Below, piece by piece: positions 35,270 through 43,310 of a DNA stretch of 64,000 nt. How positions within the stretch are numbered: position 1 is the first letter of the stretch; every line of letters begins with the position of its first letter. The stretch is taken from the IMG/VR virus record IMGVR_UViG_3300030117_008055, positions 41,320-105,319 of that record; one strand, 5' to 3'. The notes below the pieces were generated by a model. It made no database searches and was not told the origin of the DNA. It saw only the letters and a program-made list of their open reading frames with translations. The position numbers and the translations under genes were made by a program. The stretch comes from a virus.

Positions 35270-35280
35270 ACTATTTATTA
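35270..35280 (+). promoter_or_regulatory. ACTATTTATTA motif
   Basis: ACTATTTATTA lies 21 bases before the next start codon and is identical over 11 bases to copies before the scaffold and sheath genes. Candidate promoter element. Confidence 0.3.
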
Positions 35281-35300
35281 AACTCAAAGGGGAGAGCATT

Positions 35301-35633
35301 ATGGACAGTCTAAAATCAGTTGTTAAAGAATACCTAAGAGACACTCTTTACGAGGCAGATGTTGTAATGAGAAGTGATCGATCAAAGCGATTGACACTAA
35401 TTACTGACAACCTTAGAGGGATTTGTGGGATTACAGTATGCACTGTGAAAGAAGCAGCAAAGAAAGTTTCTAAGACTGTTGAAGTAACGCCTCTTAAAAT
35501 CAAGTTTCATATGGTTGAGCCAAATATGCAAAGGCAATTAGCTAGGATGCAGATAGAGGCTCGAAAAATTGATGGAATATACTCTTTTATCGCGACAAAA
35601 GTTGGAAAGGTTAAAAACAGAATTTATCGCTAA
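35301..35633 (+). CDS. Small protein, unknown
   Basis: The 110-residue product has a good ribosome binding site (AAAGGGGAG) and is moderately basic, with an N-terminal helix (KSVVKEYLRDTLYE), a beta-rich middle and another helix around NMQRQLARMQIEA. The segment LITDNLRGICGITVC is distinctive but does not point to a known family. It sits between deaminase and RNase H in the replication block, so a DNA-related role is possible but not shown. Confidence 0.5.
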   Translation: MDSLKSVVKEYLRDTLYEADVVMRSDRSKRLTLITDNLRGICGITVCTVKEAAKKVSKTVEVTPLKIKFHMVEPNMQRQLARMQIEARKIDGIYSFIATKVGKVKNRIYR

Positions 35634-35645
35634 TAAGAGGTTAGA

Positions 35646-36632
35646 ATGAAAAACGAAGGACGTATGCTGATTATTGATCAGCTTAACTTATTTTTTCGAA
35701 ACTATATTGTAAATCCAAGTCTTTCACTTCAGGGCCAGCCTATTGGGGGCCTCCGTGGTTGCATTCAGAGTTTGCAAAAGCTAGTTCGTGAAACAAATCC
35801 TGATATGATTGTTGTTTGCTGGGATGGCGCAGGCGGCTCAAAGAAGAGAAAGCTTCTACAGAAAGATTACAAAGCAGGCCGAAAGCCTATCCGTCTGAAT
35901 AGAGCAGTAAAAAACTTGTCGGAGCAACAAGAAGTTGAAAATAAAATCTGGCAACAGATGAGGTTGGTTGATTATTATAATCAATTGCCAGTCCTGCAGT
36001 TTATGTTTGATTCAACCGAGGCAGACGACATTATTGCACACATAAGCCAGGACGCTCGTTTTAAAAACTGGCAGAAAATTATTGTGTCAAGCGATAAAGA
36101 TTTCTTTCAACTTTTAAACGAGAGCACGGTTTTAATGCGTCCTATTCAAAAAGAAGTATTAAATAAAAATTCAATCATTGATAAATTTGATATTCATCCG
36201 ACGAATTTTGCTATGGCCCGTGCGCTAGTAGGCGACAAGTCTGATAATATTGAAGGCATTCCAGGCCTAGGTCTAAAAACTGTTGCAAAAAGATTTCCAA
36301 TATTTAAAGATGAGAAGTCTGTGACTTTTTCTGATCTCATATCTTTTTGTAAAGAGCGCTTAGAAGATAGCAATATTAAGGCATACAAGAGCGTCTTAGA
36401 CAATGAAGATGTCATTAGAAACAATTACCATATGATGCAGCTTTACACTCCATTAATGTCTATTAACAGCAAAAACCTTGTATATGAAACTTTAGCTAAC
36501 CCAGATATGTCCTTTAATAAGACAGGGTTAACAAAAATGATGCTCAAAGATGGATTTGGGGAAATCAACTTTATCGACTTATTTGCACATTGTAAAAAGA
36601 TTTCTGTGTACAATAAGCAAGATTGTGCTTAA
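35646..36632 (+). CDS. rnh: 5'-3' exonuclease / RNase H, flap-nuclease family
   Basis: The 328-residue protein matches T4 RNase H (305 residues). Visible: LIIDQLNLFFRN with a metal-binding Asp, VVCWDGAGGSKKRKLLQKDYKAGR (second acidic site and arch), EADDIIAHI, VSSDKDFFQLL, and the helix-hairpin-helix region GDKSDNIEGIPGLGLKTVAKRF. It removes RNA primers and flaps during lagging-strand synthesis. It is placed directly before the helicase gene, in line with a replication operon. All key acidic clusters are present. Confidence 0.92.
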   Translation: MKNEGRMLIIDQLNLFFRNYIVNPSLSLQGQPIGGLRGCIQSLQKLVRETNPDMIVVCWDGAGGSKKRKLLQKDYKAGRKPIRLNRAVKNLSEQQEVENKIWQQMRLVDYYNQLPVLQFMFDSTEADDIIAHISQDARFKNWQKIIVSSDKDFFQLLNESTVLMRPIQKEVLNKNSIIDKFDIHPTNFAMARALVGDKSDNIEGIPGLGLKTVAKRFPIFKDEKSVTFSDLISFCKERLEDSNIKAYKSVLDNEDVIRNNYHMMQLYTPLMSINSKNLVYETLANPDMSFNKTGLTKMMLKDGFGEINFIDLFAHCKKISVYNKQDCA

Positions 36633-36650
36633 AATTGTAGAGAGGTAATT

Positions 36651-38015
36651 ATGACAGAATCAATAAGTTTTTCCCGTTATGGAAAACAATTCCAAGAATC
36701 ACTATCGCAGCTTATTTTACAAGACAGGCCCTTTGCAGATCAGATCGAGGAAGTGCTAAATGTTAGCTTCTTTGAGCTTAAATATCTTAGAGTGTTTGTA
36801 TCTTTGATTTATGACTATAGAAATAAATATGGCGTGCATCCAACTGACAAGATTATTGCGTCCATACTTCGCACTGAGCTTGACAGCCACTCTGATACAA
36901 CTCAGAAGCAGACCAGAGATTTCTTCGCCAGAGTCTTAATTAAGAATGTCCAAGATGAGCAATATATTAAAGAAACTAGTTTAGATTTCTGTAAGAAGCA
37001 AAAATTAAAAGAAGCACTTATGAAGTCTGTAACTTTGATACAAAGCTCTTCATACGATGAAGTAAAACACCTAATTGACGAGGCGCTTAAGCTTGGCACT
37101 GATAATAATTTTGGCCATGACCTTATAAAAGACTTTGAGCTTCGCTATGAACTAAAGGCTCGTGGCCCTGTCTCCACTGGATGGGACAAGATAGACAAGA
37201 TCACTAAAGATGGCCTAGGCATGGGCGAGCTTGGAGTTGTAATTGCACCTACAGGTGCAGGAAAATCAATGGCCTTGGCTCATCTTGGTTCTCATGCGGT
37301 TAAGAGTGGTAAAAATGTAGTGCATTATACGTTAGAATTGAGCGAGTCAGTTACAGGGCAAAGATATGACAGCTGTATATCCTCAGTTCCGCTATCTATG
37401 CTATTTGGGCACAAAGAAGATGTTCTAGAGGCTATATCTGATATTAAGGGTTCGTTGATTGTTAAAGAGTATCCAACAAAGACAGCAACCACCAATGTAA
37501 TCAGGGCTCACTTAGAAAAATTAAAAAAACGTAATCAAAAAATTGATATGATTATAGTAGATTACGCCGATTTGCTAAGACCCACTACACATTTCAAAGA
37601 GAAAAGGAACGAGTTAGAGTCTATTTATGAAAACTTGAGGGCTATTGCTCAAGAATTTAACTGTCCAGTTTGGACAGCATCTCAAACTAACAGATCAGGA
37701 CTAAATGCTGAAGTTGTTACAATGGAATCTATTTCGGAGGCTTTTAACAAGTGCTTCGTTGCAGACTTTATCTGCTCTATATCTAGAACTAGAAAAGACA
37801 AGAATGCGAATACTGGAAGAATGTTCGTTGCAAAAAACAGAAACGGACCAGATGGTATGGTATTTCCCTTGTTCATGGATACAAGCAATGTTAGCATTAA
37901 GGTATTAGAGCAGACTGATGAGCCAACACAGGCTAGCATGTCTCCTAAAGAGCTTGGCGATAATTTGAGAGAAAAATACAAAGCTTTTAGAAAAACACGG
38001 AAGGAGAATACTTAA
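36651..38015 (+). CDS. 41: Replicative DNA helicase, gp41/DnaB-like
   Basis: The 454-residue protein is a DnaB/gp41-type hexameric helicase. Walker A is APTGAGKSMALAHLG (200-206 core), Walker B lies in KIDMIIVDYADLLRP, followed by CPVWTASQTNRSG (motif H3/H4 region) and an arginine-finger-like segment near FICSISRTRKD. The first 170 residues form the helical N-terminal domain. It unwinds DNA at the fork. It overlaps the ribonucleotide reductase start by one base (TAATG), a coupled arrangement. No primase is seen in the window. Confidence 0.92.
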   Translation: MTESISFSRYGKQFQESLSQLILQDRPFADQIEEVLNVSFFELKYLRVFVSLIYDYRNKYGVHPTDKIIASILRTELDSHSDTTQKQTRDFFARVLIKNVQDEQYIKETSLDFCKKQKLKEALMKSVTLIQSSSYDEVKHLIDEALKLGTDNNFGHDLIKDFELRYELKARGPVSTGWDKIDKITKDGLGMGELGVVIAPTGAGKSMALAHLGSHAVKSGKNVVHYTLELSESVTGQRYDSCISSVPLSMLFGHKEDVLEAISDIKGSLIVKEYPTKTATTNVIRAHLEKLKKRNQKIDMIIVDYADLLRPTTHFKEKRNELESIYENLRAIAQEFNCPVWTASQTNRSGLNAEVVTMESISEAFNKCFVADFICSISRTRKDKNANTGRMFVAKNRNGPDGMVFPLFMDTSNVSIKVLEQTDEPTQASMSPKELGDNLREKYKAFRKTRKENT

Positions 38016-39871
38016 TGGATGTATCAAATAGAATTTTATCAGATATCACAGTTTACATGAAATATGCACGCTACTTGCCCGAGAAACAAAGGAGAGAAAC
38101 GTGGGACGAGTTAGTAACGCGCAATAAAAAAATGCATATTAAAAAATATCCCTCTTTAAAGAAGGAAATTGAAAGCGCGTATAAATATGTTTATGAAAAA
38201 AAAGTATTACCGAGCATGCGATCCATGCAATTCGGCGGTAAGCCGATTGAAGTGGCACCTAACAGGATATACAACTGTGCTTACCTTCCTCTCGATCATG
38301 CTCTTGCTTTCAGCGAGTGCATGTTTCTTCTTCTTGGCGGAACTGGTGTCGGATTTTCTGTACAAAAACACCACGTTGAGAAACTACCTGAGATCCAAGC
38401 CCCAAGCACGAAAAGGACTAGACGCTATTTGATAGCTGATTCAATTGAAGGCTGGGCTGACGCGGTAAAGGTTCTTATGAATTCTTACTTCAAGGGCGGT
38501 TCCCGCATTAGATTTGATTTTAGTGATATCCGTCCGAAGGGTGCGAGACTACTTACTTCTGGAGGCAAGGCTCCTGGCCCGCAGCCTCTGAAAGAATGTC
38601 TTTTAAAGATCAGGGGGATCTTGGATGGCAAAGAGGTTGGCGATCAGCTCGAAACTATCGAAGTTCATGACATTGTTTGTCATATTGCTGATGCTGTTCT
38701 TGCCGGGGGGATCCGTCGCGCTGCTCTTATTTCACTATTCTCGGCCGATGATGAAGAAATGCTTGCCGCAAAAACTGGTAACTGGTGGGAAGCAAACCCT
38801 CAAAGAGGGAGAGCAAACAACTCTGTTGTCTTGATGCGTCATAGAATCACTGAAGAGTATTTCAAGAATATCTGGGAGCGCGTCAGGGCCTCAGGCGCCG
38901 GCGAGCCGGGATTCTACTTCTCTAACGATAAAGACTGGGGCACTAATCCATGTTGTGAGATTGGCCTTAGACCATATCAGTTTTGTAATCTTGTCGAGAT
39001 TAACGCGTCAGACCTTTCAAGCCAAGAGGAGTATGAGGATAGAACTCGTGCAGCAACTTTTATTGCAACACTGCAGGCAGGCTATACAGATTTTCACTAT
39101 CTAAGAGATGTCTGGCGACGCACTACTGAGAAAGATGCCTTAATTGGTGTTTCGATGACAGGAATAGCATCAGGCAGAGTTTTAGAACTTGATATGAAGG
39201 CTGCTGCGCTTGTTGTCAAAAAAGAAAACAAAAGAGTTGCTAATGAGATAGGTATTAAACCAGCGGCACGCACCACCTGTGTTAAGCCTGCTGGCACGAC
39301 CTCACTAACATTGGGTACCTCTTCTGGTATTCATGCTTGGCATAATGATCACTATGTTAGAAGAGTCAGGGTGGGGAAAAATGAGTCCATCTATACACAT
39401 TTACAAATTCATCATCCTGAGCTTATTGAAGATGAGTTTTTCAGGCCACATGACACTGCAGTTATATCCGTCCCTCAGCGTGCACCAGATGGCTCTATCA
39501 CAAGAAACGAATCAGCGCTTGACTTATTAGAAAGGGTGCGTATGGTTTATAAAGACTGGGTTAAGTCTGGACACCAAAGGGGACAAAATACACATAACGT
39601 TTCGGCCACAATATCAATAAAGGATGAAGAGTGGGATCAAGTTGCAGAATGGATGTGGAAACACAGAGACATTTATAATGGTCTTTCCGTGCTGCCATAC
39701 AGCGATCACACGTACAAGCAAGCACCATTTGAGGATTGTGATCGTGAAACATATGATAAACTGTATCAACTACTAAATGAGGTTGATATTACAAAAATTG
39801 TCGAATTTGATGATGACACAAACCTTTCTGGAGAGCTGGCATGTGCTGGCGGCGCTTGTGAGATAAAATAA
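38015..39871 (+). CDS. nrdJ: Class II (B12-dependent) ribonucleotide reductase
   Basis: This 618-residue enzyme matches the monomeric adenosylcobalamin-dependent ribonucleoside-triphosphate reductase. Early landmarks are MRSMQFGG, NCAYLPLD and GGTGVGFSVQKHH. The finger-loop region reads NPCCEIGLRPYQFCNLVEINAS, including the catalytic Cys/Glu neighbourhood. A later block KPAGTTSLTLGTSSGIHAW is also conserved. The C-terminus ends with a Cys pair (Cys610, Cys615) for re-reduction. Class II enzymes need cobalamin, so host or environment must supply B12. A dTTP route is nearby (ThyX). Confidence 0.92.
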   Translation: MDVSNRILSDITVYMKYARYLPEKQRRETWDELVTRNKKMHIKKYPSLKKEIESAYKYVYEKKVLPSMRSMQFGGKPIEVAPNRIYNCAYLPLDHALAFSECMFLLLGGTGVGFSVQKHHVEKLPEIQAPSTKRTRRYLIADSIEGWADAVKVLMNSYFKGGSRIRFDFSDIRPKGARLLTSGGKAPGPQPLKECLLKIRGILDGKEVGDQLETIEVHDIVCHIADAVLAGGIRRAALISLFSADDEEMLAAKTGNWWEANPQRGRANNSVVLMRHRITEEYFKNIWERVRASGAGEPGFYFSNDKDWGTNPCCEIGLRPYQFCNLVEINASDLSSQEEYEDRTRAATFIATLQAGYTDFHYLRDVWRRTTEKDALIGVSMTGIASGRVLELDMKAAALVVKKENKRVANEIGIKPAARTTCVKPAGTTSLTLGTSSGIHAWHNDHYVRRVRVGKNESIYTHLQIHHPELIEDEFFRPHDTAVISVPQRAPDGSITRNESALDLLERVRMVYKDWVKSGHQRGQNTHNVSATISIKDEEWDQVAEWMWKHRDIYNGLSVLPYSDHTYKQAPFEDCDRETYDKLYQLLNEVDITKIVEFDDDTNLSGELACAGGACEIK

Positions 39872-39881
39872 GGAGTAAAAA

Positions 39882-40133
39882 ATGAGCGACGAATTTACAA
39901 AAGAAGAGTATATTGTTGAGTATATTAAAGCCTTGAAGGCTGTTGAGGATGAAATGGAGCCATACAAAGAGCATAAAAGAGACCTTAGAACAAACTATGC
40001 TAAGAATGGATGGCTAACTAAGGACGAAATGCGTCAAGCTGTCCGCGCTTATCGTATGCTCAAAAAAGGAGACGACATCAATGAGTTCGTTGACTACTTT
40101 AAAAAGATCAGCGGCAGGGTTTCAGGAGTGTAG
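39882..40133 (+). CDS. Small charged protein, GapR/DUF2312-like
   Basis: The 83-residue protein is highly charged and helical: AVEDEMEPYKEHKRDLRTNYAKNGWLTKDEMRQAVRAYR. The order, helix with Glu/Lys, then a short turn and a second helix with 'RQAVRAYR', recalls the DUF2312/GapR family of DNA-associated proteins. The similarity is only in pattern; no motif is decisive. The stop lies one base before the next start. Confidence 0.45.
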   Translation: MSDEFTKEEYIVEYIKALKAVEDEMEPYKEHKRDLRTNYAKNGWLTKDEMRQAVRAYRMLKKGDDINEFVDYFKKISGRVSGV

Positions 40134-40134
40134 C

Positions 40135-40416
40135 ATGCTTTATCCATTGAATAAATATTTAGTTGTTAAGCCAATTCAAGATAACGAAAAAGATAATCAC
40201 TCTACAGTTTTAATCCCTGATGGTGTTGATATTAAGAAGTCGACTTTTTGCCTAGTTGAGCTAGTTGAGCCGAATGTTAATTCCACTCTGCGTGCTGGGA
40301 TGAAGCTTGTAACACAAAGCCACCTTCTTGAATCAGCAGAAATTGCTGGAAATACTTACTATTTATTATTAGAAAATTATGTTGTAGGCTTTCTAGGCGC
40401 TTCCGAGGAAAGCTAG
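40135..40416 (+). CDS. groES: GroES-like co-chaperonin
   Basis: The start is put at ATG 40135, preceded by AGGAG, rather than an upstream in-frame ATG at 40081 inside the previous gene. The 93-residue protein reads MLYPLNKYLVVKPI at its start, like the GroES opening strand, then HSTVLIPDG (mobile-loop region), a strand FCLVELVEP, AGMKLVTQ and a final strand YYLLLENYVVGFL. This matches the 10-kDa GroES fold and length (97). T4 gp31 is a phage GroES analogue for capsid folding. The same window encodes GroEL at 55096, so the two may work together. Similarity is clear in order but low in identity. Confidence 0.65.
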   Translation: MLYPLNKYLVVKPIQDNEKDNHSTVLIPDGVDIKKSTFCLVELVEPNVNSTLRAGMKLVTQSHLLESAEIAGNTYYLLLENYVVGFLGASEES

Positions 40417-40432
40417 AAAGACTGGGTTAAAG

Positions 40433-41134
40433 ATGAAAATAAAATTGTATGACGATGATGTTGGGTTTGTAGAGCTTGTTGATCACATGGGGAGTGACTT
40501 AACAATAGTTAACTCTGCTAGGGTATCTTTTGGAAAGCATAAAGATGAGCTTGATCAGAAAGACAAAAAGCTTATTTCTTACTTAGTAAAGCACAGGCAT
40601 ACATCAACATTTGAACACAATGTTGTTACTTTTAGATTGCGTGTGCCTTTATTTGTCAGATCTCAGCATCATCGTCATAGGACTTGGTCGTATAATGAAA
40701 TCAGCAGAAGATACACTGATGTTGATATTAACTTTTACGAACCTCAGTCTTTTCGAAGCCAACATGATACCAACAGGCAAGCTAGTAATTTAGATAGTTT
40801 TGATCCATTTGTAGACTCAGAAAAAATAACTGGCGGAACTACAGCTAGCTATCTAGTTAGAAATCATCACAAAAAAAGTTTAGCACTTTACAACAAGCTT
40901 CTAGAAAACGGAGTGTGTCGAGAACAAGCTCGTGGAGTTTTACCACAAAATATGTATACTGAGTATTACGCAACTGTCAATTTAAACAACCTTTTGAAGT
41001 TTATAGATTTGCGAACCCATGCAGGAGCACAGGTTGAGATTCAGGACTTAGCCAATGGCATGCTTCAGATAGCAAGGTCTTTGTGGCCTGTAGCTGTTGA
41101 TTCATACGCTAAACTAAGGAGAGAGGATAAATGA
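40433..41134 (+). CDS. thyX: Flavin-dependent thymidylate synthase ThyX
   Basis: The 233-residue protein has the ThyX signature HRHRTWSYNEISRRYT (the RHRxxSxNExSxR motif) near residues 80-95, an N-terminal ARVSFG segment and a C-terminal LRTHAGAQVEIQDLA region. It converts dUMP to dTMP using FAD and NADPH. Length is typical (about 220-250). It shares an overlap with the lysis gene downstream (ATGA). Together with NrdJ, deaminase and dUTPase, it completes the path to dTTP. Confidence 0.95.
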   Translation: MKIKLYDDDVGFVELVDHMGSDLTIVNSARVSFGKHKDELDQKDKKLISYLVKHRHTSTFEHNVVTFRLRVPLFVRSQHHRHRTWSYNEISRRYTDVDINFYEPQSFRSQHDTNRQASNLDSFDPFVDSEKITGGTTASYLVRNHHKKSLALYNKLLENGVCREQARGVLPQNMYTEYYATVNLNNLLKFIDLRTHAGAQVEIQDLANGMLQIARSLWPVAVDSYAKLRREDK

Positions 41135-41856
41135 ACTTAGTTTCTGCTTTTACGCTTATTGCTGCGTGTTGTGTTACGCCATCTGATTTTGCATTTAAAA
41201 ACACTATTCATATTGTAGACAATAGCTACGCCACGTGGCTTAAGCCTCTGGCTATCCCAGGTGAAAAACATGCCTACATACCCGTTACGTCGTTAGACTC
41301 GCCGTTTACCGACGAAGAAATAATCTATGAGGCTATGACTAATTGTAAAAATGCTAGAAAAAAAATAATTGATCGTAATCTTTTGGAGTCTCTTCTTCAG
41401 ATTGAAAAGAATTATGGTGTGCCAAATAGTATGAGGGGTATGGTACTGGCAGCAGCTTGCAGCGAGTCTGGATACAATCCTTTTGCGAGGGGCGATAGAA
41501 AGTTTAGCAAGAGTAAAAAGAAGCCTATGGCTATAGGCATGTTTCAGCTTTGGCCTATTTATGAAAAAATGTATCCTGGTTTAAACAGAACTGATCCAAT
41601 TAAGTCTGCACAAGCTTGGCTTGGTCACATTGTAAAAAAAATTCCAAAAGTTAAAAAACAGTGCAGGTTTAGAACTGAAAAAAAGATCTGGGTTGCTGCC
41701 TGGGTTACAGGCATAAGATATAAAAAAGCTGGAGGTCGCTGTTATGAGAGACCTCTACACCTTAGAGTTTTGAAAAAGTGGCACAAAAATATCAACAATT
41801 ATCGAAAAGATATTTTGAAGTGCAGTGTGAAGGGAAGCGATGGATGCGGATGCTGA
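41131..41856 (+). CDS. Secreted lytic transglycosylase-like enzyme
   Basis: The 241-residue protein has a hydrophobic N-terminus resembling a signal sequence (MNLVSAFTLIAACC). The catalytic core shows AAACSESGYNPFARG (catalytic Glu) and AIGMFQLWP (substrate loop), matching the SLT/lysozyme-like fold; Cys pairs at the C-terminus (CSVKGSDGCGC) could form disulphides in the periplasm. It should cut peptidoglycan at infection or lysis. It overlaps the next gene by 17 bases. It differs from the multidomain lysozyme fusion at 43311. Confidence 0.72.
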   Translation: MNLVSAFTLIAACCVTPSDFAFKNTIHIVDNSYATWLKPLAIPGEKHAYIPVTSLDSPFTDEEIIYEAMTNCKNARKKIIDRNLLESLLQIEKNYGVPNSMRGMVLAAACSESGYNPFARGDRKFSKSKKKPMAIGMFQLWPIYEKMYPGLNRTDPIKSAQAWLGHIVKKIPKVKKQCRFRTEKKIWVAAWVTGIRYKKAGGRCYERPLHLRVLKKWHKNINNYRKDILKCSVKGSDGCGC

Positions 41857-42538
41857 TTTTTATTGGCCCGAAATCACCATAGGGAATAGCCTAGATGCAG
41901 TACGATTTGCCATTTCAAACAAGAATTACTTACTTTTTAATTGTTTTCCTTGCATTAATTCTTATGACTTATGCGGGGATATAAATCCTGTCCAAGTTCT
42001 ATGGTCTGAGGCCAGCTATAACGCCTACAACATGGGCTTGGTTCCAATTCCTAGTCCAGCTCAGTCCATTAGTATTTCTGAGCTTCTGTCTGTACGGACC
42101 TCCTCCGGAGGTTACTTTAAGATAAAATATGATAAAATTAATATTTTCTCTACTGAGGGAATAAAATCTAATTTAATCGATTACCACTCTCAGCTTCTTT
42201 ACAATAGAGTAGTTGACTGGTTTGATGTAAAAAGTGGCGGGGATATTAAGTACGAAGGCAATCTTGTAGAGCCTGTTAAACATGTTGTTTCATACCCCAG
42301 CAGCAGGATTGATGGTAAGCGATATTTTGACTTGTTTAGTGTTTCTCACTTAACAGAGCAACAGCTTCTAGATTATAATTTTTCTGATACTTTCATAAAA
42401 TTTAGAATTGAAAAGCAATCAATAAATAACTTAAAATTACTTTTCTGGAAAAGAGATGTTATTAGGGTGTCTAAGATAGATCTAGTATCCTCGCAGGAAA
42501 ACATTTGCTGGCACGTGCCACAGATAGAGAATCAATAA
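41840..42538 (+). CDS. Unknown protein, paired with nucleotidyltransferase-like gene
   Basis: This 232-residue protein is mixed alpha/beta with many aromatic residues: FNCFPCINSYDLCGD, YNAYNMGLVPIPSPAQSI and SVSHLTEQQLLDYNFSD are the most regular segments. No family is recognised. It is placed between a transglycosylase and a nucleotidyltransferase-like gene, with overlap at the 5' side and direct abutment at the 3' side, so the three are co-translated. Function cannot be assigned. Confidence 0.45.
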   Translation: MDADADFYWPEITIGNSLDAVRFAISNKNYLLFNCFPCINSYDLCGDINPVQVLWSEASYNAYNMGLVPIPSPAQSISISELLSVRTSSGGYFKIKYDKINIFSTEGIKSNLIDYHSQLLYNRVVDWFDVKSGGDIKYEGNLVEPVKHVVSYPSSRIDGKRYFDLFSVSHLTEQQLLDYNFSDTFIKFRIEKQSINNLKLLFWKRDVIRVSKIDLVSSQENICWHVPQIENQ

Positions 42539-43273
42539 ATGAATAATTTAGCTGGCATTGTGCCCATAGCTGGCCACTCTTCAGATATGAAGTTTCCCTG
42601 GCACCATGCAATGATGCCTTATGACAAAGACAAGACTCTGGTTCAAAACGCTGTGTACACATGTGCCATAGCGGGGTGTAAATCAATATGGCTAGTTTGC
42701 AATCATGATATACAGCCTATTATAAAAAGTCTAGTTGGAGATTCTATAGAGGATCCAGTATATAAATTTAGATCTCATTCAAAATATGCTGGGGAACACA
42801 AGAGGCGTATACCAATCTTCTACGTCCCGCTTTCTCCGAGAGACTTAAGAAATAAAAACAATATTTCATGGAGTGCAATATTTGGATGCATGACAGCAAA
42901 AAAAATATTTGGCCAAATAAGCACTTATACCGCTCCGGATAGATATTTTGTTTCTTGGCCATACGCAATATTAAATAATTCGTCTTTGCGTCAGCATAGA
43001 AAAACAATTTCTAAGAAAAGTTTAATTTTTTCAAGTGCAGGCAGCAGTGTTGCAACGAATGATTTTTTGCCATTCTGTTTTTCCAACTTAGAGCTTGACG
43101 AGTTGTATGCACATTGTTATAAATTAAACAATCCTTATGTTGACGCCGTTCCATTTTCAGAGCTTTCCATATCTGATGTTTTTTATCCGCTTCTCGATAA
43201 TGAAACGCTAGAGGCTGATTTGCGATATCGAAGGGTATCTTCATGGGACGATTATTGTCGTATTTTTAAATGA
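42539..43273 (+). CDS. Nucleotidyltransferase-like conserved phage protein
   Basis: The 244-residue protein starts AGIVPIAGHSSDMKFPWH, then VQNAVYTCAIAGCKSIWLVCNHD, a pattern close to the GT-A fold of sugar nucleotidyltransferases (G..PAAG..S.M...P). The segment RRIPIFYVPLSPRD follows, and DRYFVSWPYAIL marks a possible catalytic Asp strand. Marine T4-like phages are known to carry similar proteins of unsettled function. The expected lysine after the Gly-rich loop is not clear, so activity is uncertain. It may modify surface glycans or nucleotides. Confidence 0.5.
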   Translation: MNNLAGIVPIAGHSSDMKFPWHHAMMPYDKDKTLVQNAVYTCAIAGCKSIWLVCNHDIQPIIKSLVGDSIEDPVYKFRSHSKYAGEHKRRIPIFYVPLSPRDLRNKNNISWSAIFGCMTAKKIFGQISTYTAPDRYFVSWPYAILNNSSLRQHRKTISKKSLIFSSAGSSVATNDFLPFCFSNLELDELYAHCYKLNNPYVDAVPFSELSISDVFYPLLDNETLEADLRYRRVSSWDDYCRIFK

Positions 43274-43280
43274 ACTGACG

Positions 43281-43293
43281 ATTAGTAACTAAT
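43281..43293 (+). promoter_or_regulatory. 13-bp palindrome before lysozyme fusion
   Basis: ATTAGT-A-ACTAAT is an exact inverted repeat, immediately followed by a -10-like TATACT (43294-43299) and the ribosome binding site GGAG. The layout is like the palindrome at 34811. Possible operator or promoter part. Confidence 0.35.
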
Positions 43294-43310
43294 TATACTG
43301 GAGAATAAAC

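Noticed and set aside
11145-35280. Reading the ACTATTTATT motif as - strand T4-type late promoters (AATAAATA)
   Set aside because: Transcription would point away from all downstream genes, and no - strand genes are supported in this window.
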